Shown here: piece by piece, positions 1 to 6,174 of the stretch
How the letters are laid out: every line of letters begins with the position of its first letter
Position numbering within the stretch: the first letter of the stretch is position 1
Source: an uncultured Eubacterium sp.
GTDB lineage: Bacteria; Bacillota; Clostridia; Peptostreptococcales; Anaerovoracaceae
DNA length: 6,174 bases
Reading direction: 5' to 3'
Assembly (NCBI GenBank): GCA_946614405.1
Contig: CAMOGZ010000096.1
Span: 1-6,174 of the forward strand
Position numbers and translations under genes: made by a program
Notes under the pieces: model-generated
Told to the model about the DNA's origin: nothing
The model's input: the letters and a program-made list of their open reading frames with translations, nothing else
Databases searched by the model: none

Positions 1-482
1 GCACGGCGGGAACCGAATTCCATGACCGGTCTGCCCTGTGCCGCTCTGACGATACGGTTCGCCTTGGTGGCGATAAGGCTCTGATGGTTGACGATCAGAA
101 GGATCATGGTCTCCACAAACTGCGCCTGGATCACAGGTCCGCGAACGGTGATCAGCGGTTCATGGGGGAAGATCGGTGTTCCTTCCGGAACAGCCCAGAC
201 GTCACACTCGAACTTGAAGTTCTTCAGGTACTCCAGGAACTCCTCGCAGAAGATCCCCTTGCCTCTCAGGTATTCGATATCCTCATCGGTAAACTCCAGG
301 TTGTCCAGGTATTCCACGACCTGCTCGATTCCGGCAAGGATGGCGAATCCGCCCTGATCTGGTACGCGGCGGAAGAACATGTCAAAGTAAGCAATGTTAT
401 TCGCCAGTCCGGTCTTCAGGTATCCATTGGCCATGGTGATCTCATAGAAATCGGTCAGCATGGTCAGATTTTCTCTTTTCAT
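1..482 (-). CDS. pncB: Nicotinate phosphoribosyltransferase, N-terminal part (cut by left window edge)
   Basis: The enzyme joins nicotinate to phosphoribosyl pyrophosphate to give nicotinate mononucleotide, with ATP hydrolysis, in the cytoplasmic NAD salvage (Preiss-Handler) pathway. The 160 visible codons begin MKRENLTMLTDFYEITMANG and carry family hallmarks: TDFYEITMANGY (about 10-21), FFRRVPDQGGFAILAG (36-51), WAVPEGTPIFPHEPL (96-110), NHQSLIATKANRIV (132-145) and MEFGSRRA (154-161), where the window ends. The family is usually 350-500 residues, so over half is missing here because of the window edge, not because of a visible mutation. The ATG at 482-480 is supported by an AAAAGGAGAG ribosome binding site (500-491, 8 bases before the ATG) and by an in-frame TGA upstream with no ATG between. 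The gene lies 71 bases downstream of uvrA on the same strand and has its own promoter at 546-574. Identification rests on recognised motifs and is strong. Confidence 0.93.
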   Translation of the reverse strand, partial: MKRENLTMLTDFYEITMANGYLKTGLANNIAYFDMFFRRVPDQGGFAILAGIEQVVEYLDNLEFTDEDIEYLRGKGIFCEEFLEYLKNFKFECDVWAVPEGTPIFPHEPLITVRGPVIQAQFVETMILLIVNHQSLIATKANRIVRAAQGRPVMEFGSRR

Positions 483-502
483 TTTGGTTTCTCTCCTTTT
501 CG

Positions 503-516
503 CAGTGCGTGCACTG
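503..516 (-). repeat. Perfect 6-bp inverted repeat in the pncB leader, candidate operator or small hairpin
   Basis: CAGTGC-GT-GCACTG has two perfect 6-base arms around 2 bases. It lies between the predicted transcription start (near 539) and the pncB ribosome binding site (491-500). As RNA it could form a 5-bp stem with a 4-base loop. There is no U-tract after it (the next bases on the minus strand are CGAAAAGG), so it is not an intrinsic terminator. Position and symmetry suit a repressor site or a translation-modulating hairpin. NAD salvage genes in Firmicutes are often controlled by the NiaR repressor, but I cannot match this site to a NiaR consensus. The repeat is seen; its function is a guess. 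Confidence 0.4.
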
Positions 517-545
517 TCTTGTCAGTTCAGTATACAACAACCTAT

Positions 546-574
546 AGTATACCCTATCCCAGCATCTTTTTCAA
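546..574 (-). promoter_or_regulatory. Sigma-A type promoter for pncB, -35 inside the uvrA 3' end
   Basis: On the minus strand TTGAAA (574-569) is followed by exactly 17 bases and TATACT (551-546). Each hexamer is one mismatch from consensus (TTGACA, TATAAT) and the spacing is optimal. The -35 overlaps the last lysine codons of uvrA and the -10 lies 3 bases past the uvrA stop. The predicted start near 539 gives a leader of about 57 bases before the pncB ATG. A second TATACT (534-529) sits 17 bases further on but lacks a good -35. The promoter would let pncB be expressed independently of the SOS-controlled uvrBA transcript. Confidence 0.7.
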
Positions 575-3385
575 GAACTGTCCGGTATAAGACGCCTTGC
601 ATTTTGCTACTTCCTCCGGAGTTCCGGTTGCCACGATGGTGCCGCCCCGGTCGCCTCCGTCGGGGCCAAGGTCGATGATGTGGTCCGCGCGCTTGATCAC
701 GTCCAGGTTATGCTCGATGACCACCACGGTGTTGCCGCCGTCCGCCAGCTTGTCCAGCACCGTCAGCAGCTTATCCACGTCCGCGAAGTGCAGCCCTGTC
801 GTGGGCTCATCCAGGATGTACAAAGTCTTACCGGTGCTTCTCTTGGAAAGTTCTGTGGCCAGTTTGACTCTCTGGGCCTCTCCTCCGGAAAGCTGGGTGG
901 AGGGCTGTCCAAGTTTGATGTAGTCCATTCCCACCTCATTCAGAGTGTCCAGCTGACGTTTGATGCTGGGGATGTTCTTGAAGAACTCCAGTGCTTCCGC
1001 CACACTCATATCCAGCACGTCGAAGATGCTCTTCCCCTTATACTTCACCTCCAGGGTCTCACGGTTATAGCGTTTGCCCTTACATACCTCACAGGGCACG
1101 TAAACGTCCGGCAGGAAGTGCATCTCGATCTTGATGATCCCGTCGCCGCTGCATGCCTCACAGCGTCCCCCCTTGATATTGAAGCTGAACCGGCCCTTCT
1201 CGAAGCCTCTGAGTTTGGCCTCCGGAAGGCTTGCAAACAGATCCCGTATGTGGGTGAACATCCCGGTGTACGTGGCCGGGTTGGACCGCGGCGTACGGCC
1301 GATGGGGGACTGGTCGATATTGATGACTTTGTCTATATTCTCCAGGCCGAGGATCTCGTCGAACTTCCCCGGCTCCTCCTGGGACTTGTTGATGATCCCG
1401 GAGGCTCCCTTGGACAGGATCTCATTGATGAGGCTGCTCTTGCCGGAGCCGGAGACACCTGTGACACAGACGAATTTCCCCAGGGGGATGTCCACGTCGA
1501 TGTGCTTCAGATTGTTCTCCGCCGCGCCTTTGATGGTTATGAATTTGCCGTTTCCGGGCCGTCGAACCAGAGGAACCTGGATCTTCCGCGCTCCGGAGAG
1601 GTACTGGCCGGTGATGGAATCCGGGCAGGCTTTGATGTCCTCCACGGAGCCCTGGGCCACCAGCTCCCCGCCGTAAATGCCGGCGCCGGGGCCGATGTCC
1701 ACGATGTGGTCCGCAGCATACATGGTATCCTCATCGTGCTCCACCACGATCAGAGTATTCCCCAGATCCCGCAGATGCTGGAGCGTGTCCAGGAGCTTTA
1801 CATTATCTTTCTGATGAAGACCGATACTGGGCTCGTCCAGAATATACAGCACGCCGGTGAGGCCGGAGCCGATCTGGGTTGCCAGACGGATCCGCTGAGC
1901 CTCCCCGCCGGACAGGGTCCCTGCCGCCCGGGAGAGGGTCAGATAATCCAGACCCACGTTCACCAGGAAGTTCAGCCGTTCCCGGATCTCTTTCAGGATC
2001 TGACGGCCGATCATCATATCGGTCTCAGACAGCTTCATCTGGTCGATAAAGTCCAGGGCCTCCCGGATGGAGAGATCCGAGAAGTCCGCCAGATTGATGC
2101 CGCCCACGGTGACTGCCAGGACCTCCGGCTTAAGCCTCTTCCCTTTGCAGTCCGGACACTGACGGATGATCATATATTTACTCATGCGGTCTTTGAAGTA
2201 CTCGGAACCGGTCTCCCGGTAACGCCGCTCTATGTTGGAGATCACGCCCTCGAAGGGGTGATTGAACTTCTGAGTCTTACCGCTGGAGCTGGTATAGGTG
2301 TACTGGATCTTCCGGGTCCCGGTACCGTACAGGACCTCCTTCCGGAATTTCTCCGGAAGATCCCGGAAGGGAACCGTCAGGTCCACGCCCTCCTGCTCCG
2401 CCATGATGCGTATCATATTCTTATAGAAGCCGGAAAACTCCATGGTGCCGAAAACCTTCTTCAGGGCACCGCGGATGATGCTCTTGTCCACGTCGATCAT
2501 CAGCTCCGGCTGGATCTTCTCAGTAAATCCCAGGCCGCTGCAGCTGGGACAGGCGCCGAAGGGACTGTTGAAGGAGAAGGTGCGGGGCTCCTGCTCCTCG
2601 ATGCTGACGCCGTGCTCCGGGCAGGCCAGCTTGGTGGAGAAGACCTGTTCCTTCTCAAAATCATTATGACGGAACCAGATGGTGACCAGGCCCTCGCCTT
2701 CCCTCATGGCCAGCTCGATGGCCTCGGAGATCCGGCTCTCCTGTCCCGGTTTCACCACGATGCGGTCCACCACGATCTCGATGGTGTGCTTGAATTTCTT
2801 GTCCAGTCTGATCTCATCCTCATCCACCATCAGAATCTCCCCGTCCACTCTCACACGGGTATAGCCGTCCCGGCGGATGCGGTCCAGAATCTTCACATGC
2901 TCTCCCTTACGGGCACGGACCACCGGCGCCATGATCATGGTCCGGGTGCCTTCCGGATAGTCCATGACGGCGTCCACCATCTGGTCCACGCTCTGGCTGG
3001 TGATCTCCCTGCCGCAGACCGGGCAGTGAGGAATGCCGATGCGGGCATACAAAAGCCGCAGGTAGTCATGGATCTCTGTGACGGTACCCACGGTGGATCT
3101 GGGGTTCTTGCTGGTAGTCTTCTGGTCGATGGAGATGGCCGGGGACAGTCCCTCGATCATCTCCACGTCGGGCTTGTCCATCTGCCCCAAAAATTGTCTC
3201 GCGTAGGAGGATAAACTCTCCACGTAACGTCTCTGGCCCTCTGCATAGATGGTATCAAAGGCCAGCGAGGACTTGCCGGATCCGGAAAGACCGGTGAGCA
3301 CCACCAGTTTCTCCTTGGGGATCCGCACGTTCAGGTGCCGGAGATTATTCTCATTGGCGCCCTTTACGATTATTTCATTCGCCAT
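554..3385 (-). CDS. uvrA: UvrA, excinuclease ABC subunit A (DNA damage sensor ATPase)
   Basis: UvrA dimerises, scans DNA for bulky lesions and loads UvrB in nucleotide excision repair. The 943-residue protein has the usual full length and two ABC ATPase halves. Half one: Walker A GLSGSGKS (32-39), signature LSGGEAQR (491-498), Walker B ILDEP (515-519). Half two: Walker A GVSGSGKS (643-650), signature LSGGEAQR (832-839), Walker B ILDEP (857-861). The zinc module of the second half is C742-x2-C745-x19-C765-x2-C768, the damage-sensing finger. The first-half module reads C255-x2-H258-x20-C279-x2-C282, with His in place of a Cys. Residues about 120-250, beginning at a CPVC motif (121-124), fall in the UvrB-binding region. 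The start [15 protein letters not shown] matches the family, and an AGAGG site precedes it. It starts 3 bases after the uvrB stop, so the two genes form one operon. No terminator follows before pncB. Confidence 0.98.
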   Translation of the reverse strand: MANEIIVKGANENNLRHLNVRIPKEKLVVLTGLSGSGKSSLAFDTIYAEGQRRYVESLSSYARQFLGQMDKPDVEMIEGLSPAISIDQKTTSKNPRSTVGTVTEIHDYLRLLYARIGIPHCPVCGREITSQSVDQMVDAVMDYPEGTRTMIMAPVVRARKGEHVKILDRIRRDGYTRVRVDGEILMVDEDEIRLDKKFKHTIEIVVDRIVVKPGQESRISEAIELAMREGEGLVTIWFRHNDFEKEQVFSTKLACPEHGVSIEEQEPRTFSFNSPFGACPSCSGLGFTEKIQPELMIDVDKSIIRGALKKVFGTMEFSGFYKNMIRIMAEQEGVDLTVPFRDLPEKFRKEVLYGTGTRKIQYTYTSSSGKTQKFNHPFEGVISNIERRYRETGSEYFKDRMSKYMIIRQCPDCKGKRLKPEVLAVTVGGINLADFSDLSIREALDFIDQMKLSETDMMIGRQILKEIRERLNFLVNVGLDYLTLSRAAGTLSGGEAQRIRLATQIGSGLTGVLYILDEPSIGLHQKDNVKLLDTLQHLRDLGNTLIVVEHDEDTMYAADHIVDIGPGAGIYGGELVAQGSVEDIKACPDSITGQYLSGARKIQVPLVRRPGNGKFITIKGAAENNLKHIDVDIPLGKFVCVTGVSGSGKSSLINEILSKGASGIINKSQEEPGKFDEILGLENIDKVINIDQSPIGRTPRSNPATYTGMFTHIRDLFASLPEAKLRGFEKGRFSFNIKGGRCEACSGDGIIKIEMHFLPDVYVPCEVCKGKRYNRETLEVKYKGKSIFDVLDMSVAEALEFFKNIPSIKRQLDTLNEVGMDYIKLGQPSTQLSGGEAQRVKLATELSKRSTGKTLYILDEPTTGLHFADVDKLLTVLDKLADGGNTVVVIEHNLDVIKRADHIIDLGPDGGDRGGTIVATGTPEEVAKCKASYTGQFLKKMLG

Positions 3386-3388
3386 ATA

Positions 3389-5359
3389 TTATATTCCTCT
3401 TGTCTTATATTCAAAAATCTGGTCACGCAGCTCTGCGGCCCGCTCGAACTGCAGGTCGTCTGCCGCCTGGCGCATCTGCTTCTCCAGATCCGCCACGTAG
3501 TCCTTCAGCTCCTTGGCAGTCATCTCCGATGGCTTCAGCTTGCCGGCTCCGGCACTCTCCTCCGGCCTGGTGGCCTCGATGACGGCCCGCACGGACTTCT
3601 CGATGGTCTTGGGCGTGATATGATGTTCCTGATTGTATTGCTGCTGGATGGCGCGCCGGCGGTCCGTCTCGTCGATGGCGGCCTTCATGGCCTTGCTGAT
3701 CATGTCGCCGTACATGATGACCCTGCCGTTGACGTTCCGGGCGGCACGGCCGATGGTCTGGATCAGGGAAGTCTCGGTACGCAGGAATCCTTCCTTGTCT
3801 GCGTCCAGGATCGCCACCAGAGACACCTCCGGGATATCCAGGCCCTCCCGCAGAAGGTTGATGCCCACCAGCACGTCGAATTCACCCAGACGCAGGTCAC
3901 GGATGATCTCCAGTCGCTCCAGAGTGTCCACCTCCGAGTGGAGGTAATTGGCCCGGATCCCGGCTTCCGTCAGGTAATCCGTGAGGCTCTCTGCCATCTT
4001 CTTGGTGAGGGTGGTCACAAAGGCTCGCTCCCCTGCTGCCGATACCCGGTTCAGTTCTCCGATGAGATCGTCGATCTGACCCTCTGTGGGCCGGACGATG
4101 ATCTCCGGATCGATGAGGCCCGTAGGCCGTATGATCTGCTCCGCGGTGATCCCGCCGGAGTGTTCCTTCTCATAGGCCGCAGGGGTTGCGGAAACGAACA
4201 TGGCCTGATTCACCAGGCTCTCCCACTCCGCAAACTTCAGCGGACGGTTGTCCAGGGCGGAAGGCAGGCGGAATCCGTATTCCACCAGGGACTCCTTCCG
4301 GGACCGGTCTCCCGCATACATGGCCCTCAGCTGGGGCAGCATGACGTGGGACTCGTCGATCATGATGATGAAATCGTCCGGGAAATAGTCCATCAGTGTA
4401 TAAGGCCGGGTGCCCGGGGGCAGACAGTTCAGATGTCTGGAATAGTTCTCGATCCCCTTGCAGGTCCCGATCTCCCGCAGCATCTCCATGTCATAGCGGG
4501 TCCTCTGTTCGATCCGCTGGGCCTCCAGAAGCTTGCCGCGGTCCTGAAACCACTGGATCCGCTCCTGCAGCTCCTCCTCGATGGTGACCATGGCCCGCTC
4601 CATGTTCTCCGGTGAAGTTACGTAATGAGTCGCCGGGTAGATTGCCACATGGTTGCGGATCCCCATGATCTCTCCGGTCAGGGGGTTCATCTCCTTGATG
4701 GTCTCGATCTCGTCGCCGAACATCTCGATGCGGACGGCGGCATTGGCCCCGGCGGGATACACGTCGATGACGTCTCCTCTGGCGCGGAAATTCCCCCGCT
4801 CCAGCACCATGTCATTACGGGTGTACTGAATGTCCACCAGCTTCCGCAGGATCTCCATTCTCGACTTCTCCATCCCGGGACGCAGGGACAGCATCTGGTT
4901 CTCGTAGTCGAAGGGGCTTCCAAGGCCGTAGATGCAGGACACGGAGGCCACGATGATCACGTCTCTCCTCTCGAACAAAGCCGAGGTGGCGCTGTGTCTG
5001 AGCTTCTCGATCTCGTCGTTGATATCGGAATCTTTTTCAATATAAGTATCCGTCGAAGGCACATAGGCCTCCGGCTGGTAATAGTCATAGTACGATACAA
5101 AGTATTCCACGGCGTTTTCCGGGAAATACTCCTTAAACTCCCCGTGGAGCTGGGCTGCCAGGGTCTTATTATGAGAAATGATCAAAGTCGGCCGCTGCAG
5201 CTGCTCGATCACATTGGCCATGGTGAAGGTCTTGCCGGATCCGGTTACGCCCAGAAGGGTCTGGCACCGCTTGCCGGAACGAAATCCCTCTACCAGCTTC
5301 TCAATGGCCTGGGGCTGGTCCCCCATTGGCTTATACTTGGAATGAATCTTAAAGTCCAT
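3389..5359 (-). CDS. uvrB: UvrB, excinuclease ABC subunit B (damage verification helicase-like ATPase)
   Basis: UvrB is loaded by UvrA, verifies the lesion by threading a strand behind its beta-hairpin, and recruits UvrC for the dual incision. The 656-residue length is normal. Visible landmarks: Walker A GVTGSGKT (37-44); the tyrosine-rich beta-hairpin region [12 protein letters not shown] (90-101) running on to about 115; motif II DESH (335-338); motif [11 protein letters not shown] (534-542); and a C-terminal UVR motif (about 625-652, [24 protein letters not shown]), which contacts UvrC. The N-terminus [19 protein letters not shown] is typical, and AAAGGAGA (5372-5365) lies 6 bases before the ATG. 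It is the first gene of a uvrB-uvrA operon, with a promoter and LexA box within 60 bases upstream, so SOS induction is expected. Nothing appears truncated or mutated. Confidence 0.98.
   Translation of the reverse strand: MDFKIHSKYKPMGDQPQAIEKLVEGFRSGKRCQTLLGVTGSGKTFTMANVIEQLQRPTLIISHNKTLAAQLHGEFKEYFPENAVEYFVSYYDYYQPEAYVPSTDTYIEKDSDINDEIEKLRHSATSALFERRDVIIVASVSCIYGLGSPFDYENQMLSLRPGMEKSRMEILRKLVDIQYTRNDMVLERGNFRARGDVIDVYPAGANAAVRIEMFGDEIETIKEMNPLTGEIMGIRNHVAIYPATHYVTSPENMERAMVTIEEELQERIQWFQDRGKLLEAQRIEQRTRYDMEMLREIGTCKGIENYSRHLNCLPPGTRPYTLMDYFPDDFIIMIDESHVMLPQLRAMYAGDRSRKESLVEYGFRLPSALDNRPLKFAEWESLVNQAMFVSATPAAYEKEHSGGITAEQIIRPTGLIDPEIIVRPTEGQIDDLIGELNRVSAAGERAFVTTLTKKMAESLTDYLTEAGIRANYLHSEVDTLERLEIIRDLRLGEFDVLVGINLLREGLDIPEVSLVAILDADKEGFLRTETSLIQTIGRAARNVNGRVIMYGDMISKAMKAAIDETDRRRAIQQQYNQEHHITPKTIEKSVRAVIEATRPEESAGAGKLKPSEMTAKELKDYVADLEKQMRQAADDLQFERAAELRDQIFEYKTRGI
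3394..3400 (-). promoter_or_regulatory. uvrA ribosome binding site inside the last codons of uvrB
   Basis: The minus strand reads AGAGGAA here, with 10 bases between the last G of GAGG (3396) and the uvrA ATG (3385). It overlaps the final Arg-Gly-Ile codons of uvrB, whose TAA is at 3391-3389. Ribosomes ending uvrB would stop on top of the uvrA start region, so translational coupling of the two subunits is likely. The site also fixes the uvrA start. Confidence 0.7.
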
Positions 5360-5381
5360 ACAGTTCTCCTTTGTACTGGCT

Positions 5382-5410
5382 ATTGTATCACAGAATCAGG
5401 GTCAGAACAA
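5382..5410 (-). promoter_or_regulatory. Promoter of the uvrBA operon (extended -10)
   Basis: On the minus strand TTGTTC (5410-5405) is followed by 17 bases and TACAAT (5387-5382). The bases just before the -10 are TGA, giving an extended -10 element (TGATACAAT) that can offset the weak -35 (three of six bases match). The predicted transcription start near 5375 leaves a leader of only about 15 bases, which contains the uvrB ribosome binding site. The -35 lies within the LexA box at 5404-5417, so repressor binding would exclude RNA polymerase. Confidence 0.7.
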
Positions 5411-5417
5411 GCGTTCG
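5404..5417 (-). promoter_or_regulatory. LexA (SOS) operator over the uvrB -35 element
   Basis: The minus strand reads CGAACGCTTGTTCT. This contains the perfect GAAC-N4-GTTC core of the Gram-positive LexA/DinR box and matches most of the published extended consensus CGAACRNRYGTTYC. The right half-site is also the -35 of the uvrB promoter, the expected geometry for repression. uvrB and uvrA are known LexA targets in Bacillus, so site and target fit together. The motif is seen directly; the regulation is inferred from the family. Confidence 0.82.
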
Positions 5418-5470
5418 ATATGATTATTTTCTATGACTCCAGTACCCCGGACTTCCAGAGACAGCAAAGA

Positions 5471-5492
5471 CGCAGGAGAATGATCCCCTGCG
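5471..5492 (-). terminator. Hairpin downstream of the permease gene, probable intrinsic terminator
   Basis: On the minus strand CGCAGGGGA-TCAT-TCTCCTGCG forms a 9-bp stem (one G-U pair) with a 4-base loop, starting 26 bases after the permease stop codon. The following bases, TCTTTGCTGTCTCT, are rich in T but broken by G and C, so termination may be incomplete. On the plus strand no T-run follows, so it serves the minus-strand permease transcript. It would insulate the SOS-controlled uvrBA operon from the sugar transporter unit. Confidence 0.6.
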
Positions 5493-5517
5493 CCTGCATT
5501 GGTATATTGAGGCAAGA

Positions 5518-6174
5518 TTATGCCGCAGCTGCTTCTTCTTTGTCCTTCTTGCCGAAGAGCTTACCACTGTGGTTGGACAGCTGGATGGTCAGATAAAGGA
5601 TGACCATAAGGATGATTCCTTCTGCCAACTCTGTAATGGAGGAACTTGCTCCACTGATGGTCAGACCGTTTACGATAACGGTGATGGACAGAGCTCCGAA
5701 GATCAGCTTGTAGATCTTGGAACGCATACCGCCGCTGACCAGAACGCCTCCAAGGAAGATTCCCATCTGGACCTTCATTTCCATGAAGTTACCCAGTGTG
5801 GAGGAGGAGCCGCCGGTTGCTGCGATGAGCAGCAGTCCCATGATAGCAGCCATGACGCCGGATACGATGAACGCACAGTGTCTAACCTTGACTGTGTCAA
5901 CACCGATGCTTCTCATGGTGTTTTCGTTCTCGCCCATGCCCTTGCAGTAATAACCAAAGCTTGTTTTCTCAAAGATATATCCAATAATCGCAATCAGAAT
6001 GACCGTGATAGCCAGAGCCGGTCCGAATCCGTTGATGAACAGCAGACTCTCCGGAAGGTAAACCTGCTCCCAGGTTACGTTACATACATTCAGGAATCCA
6101 CGCAGGCCCATCAGCAGTGCCAGGGATGCCATGAAGGAAGAAACGTGGCATCTGGATACGATGAATCCCAGGAA
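5518..6174 (-). CDS. RbsC-type sugar ABC transporter permease, C-terminal part (start beyond right edge)
   Basis: This is an inner membrane permease of the ribose/simple-sugar branch of ABC importers (BPD_transp_2 type), which works with a periplasmic-type binding protein and a double ATPase subunit. The frame is open to the edge of the window, giving 218 codons. A Met at 6132 is internal, since the 14 upstream codons (FLGFIVSRCHVSSF) continue the family pattern. Counting from the edge, hydrophobic spans lie near 52-68, 98-119, 137-148, 156-171 and 184-199. The cytoplasmic loop GMGENENTMRSIGVDTVKV (79-97) corresponds to the family GGNEEAARLSGI segment that contacts the ATPase, and GGVLVSGG (142-149) is the conserved glycine motif. 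The tail is charged and ends in four alanines. The substrate cannot be told from this part. Family members are about 310-340 residues, so roughly a third is missing. Its own operon partners would lie to the right. Confidence 0.88.
   Translation of the reverse strand, partial: FLGFIVSRCHVSSFMASLALLMGLRGFLNVCNVTWEQVYLPESLLFINGFGPALAITVILIAIIGYIFEKTSFGYYCKGMGENENTMRSIGVDTVKVRHCAFIVSGVMAAIMGLLLIAATGGSSSTLGNFMEMKVQMGIFLGGVLVSGGMRSKIYKLIFGALSITVIVNGLTISGASSSITELAEGIILMVILYLTIQLSNHSGKLFGKKDKEEAAAA

Noticed and set aside
503..516. Reading the inverted repeat behind uvrA as the uvrBA terminator.
   Set aside because: The stem is at most 5-6 bp and is followed by CGAAAAGG, with no U-tract; it also lies downstream of the pncB promoter.
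529..534. Second TATACT as an alternative pncB -10 element.
   Set aside because: The hexamer 17 bases upstream (ATAGGG) does not resemble a -35, and no TG extension precedes it; the TATACT at 546-551 with TTGAAA is far better.
84..590. A 168-codon plus-strand frame across pncB and its leader.
   Set aside because: It runs opposite the strongly recognised pncB sequence and across its promoter; no protein family is recognisable in it.
680..3214. An 844-codon open frame on the plus strand opposite uvrA.
   Set aside because: It is the in-register mirror of uvrA codons; the translation is low-complexity-like (rich in His, Leu, Gly, Asp, Gln), matches no family I know, and I noticed no promoter for it. 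Codon bias explains it.
3335..5596. Open frames of 426 and 323 codons on the plus strand opposite uvrB and the spacer to its right.
   Set aside because: They lie in the same register opposite uvrB, with the same mirror-type composition. uvrB itself is unmistakable, so these are shadows.
5518..6132. Taking the Met at 6132 as the start of the permease.
   Set aside because: The frame is open to the window edge, the upstream residues continue the permease family pattern, and I noticed no convincing ribosome binding site just before this ATG.

Overview
The window holds four protein genes, all on the minus strand, so transcription runs from the right end to the left. It looks like core chromosome of a low-to-mid GC Gram-positive bacterium. 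I infer a clostridium, probably of the Lachnospiraceae. The grounds are strong AGGAGG-type ribosome binding sites, a Firmicutes-type LexA operator (GAAC-N4-GTTC) and the Firmicutes-like character of UvrA and UvrB. That placement is an inference and no database was searched.

Right to left: (1) positions 6174-5518 hold the C-terminal 218 codons of an RbsC-type sugar ABC transporter permease, whose start lies outside the window. (2) The 158-base spacer 5517-5360 carries a terminator-like hairpin behind the permease and then a promoter for uvrB. The promoter has an extended -10 (TGATACAAT), and its -35 element lies inside a LexA (SOS) box. (3) Positions 5359-3389 are uvrB, followed after only 3 bases by uvrA (3385-554). 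Both are complete, with every signature motif I checked intact. (4) The 71-base spacer 553-483 has no terminator. A near-consensus promoter, with its -35 inside the last codons of uvrA, leads into pncB (nicotinate phosphoribosyltransferase), whose first 160 codons run off the left edge. A short perfect inverted repeat lies between this promoter and the pncB ribosome binding site.

Functionally, UvrA and UvrB are the damage-recognition half of nucleotide excision repair. UvrA2 loads UvrB at a lesion, and UvrB then recruits the UvrC nuclease, which is not encoded here. The LexA box implies that the pair is induced when DNA is damaged. pncB belongs to NAD salvage from nicotinate. It has its own promoter but could also receive read-through from uvrBA. 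The permease is a separate transcription unit for sugar uptake.

I found no mobile element, CRISPR array, RNA gene or undescribed system. Very long open frames on the plus strand opposite uvrA and uvrB are explained by codon bias. The items most worth a second look are the regulatory architectures of the two spacers.
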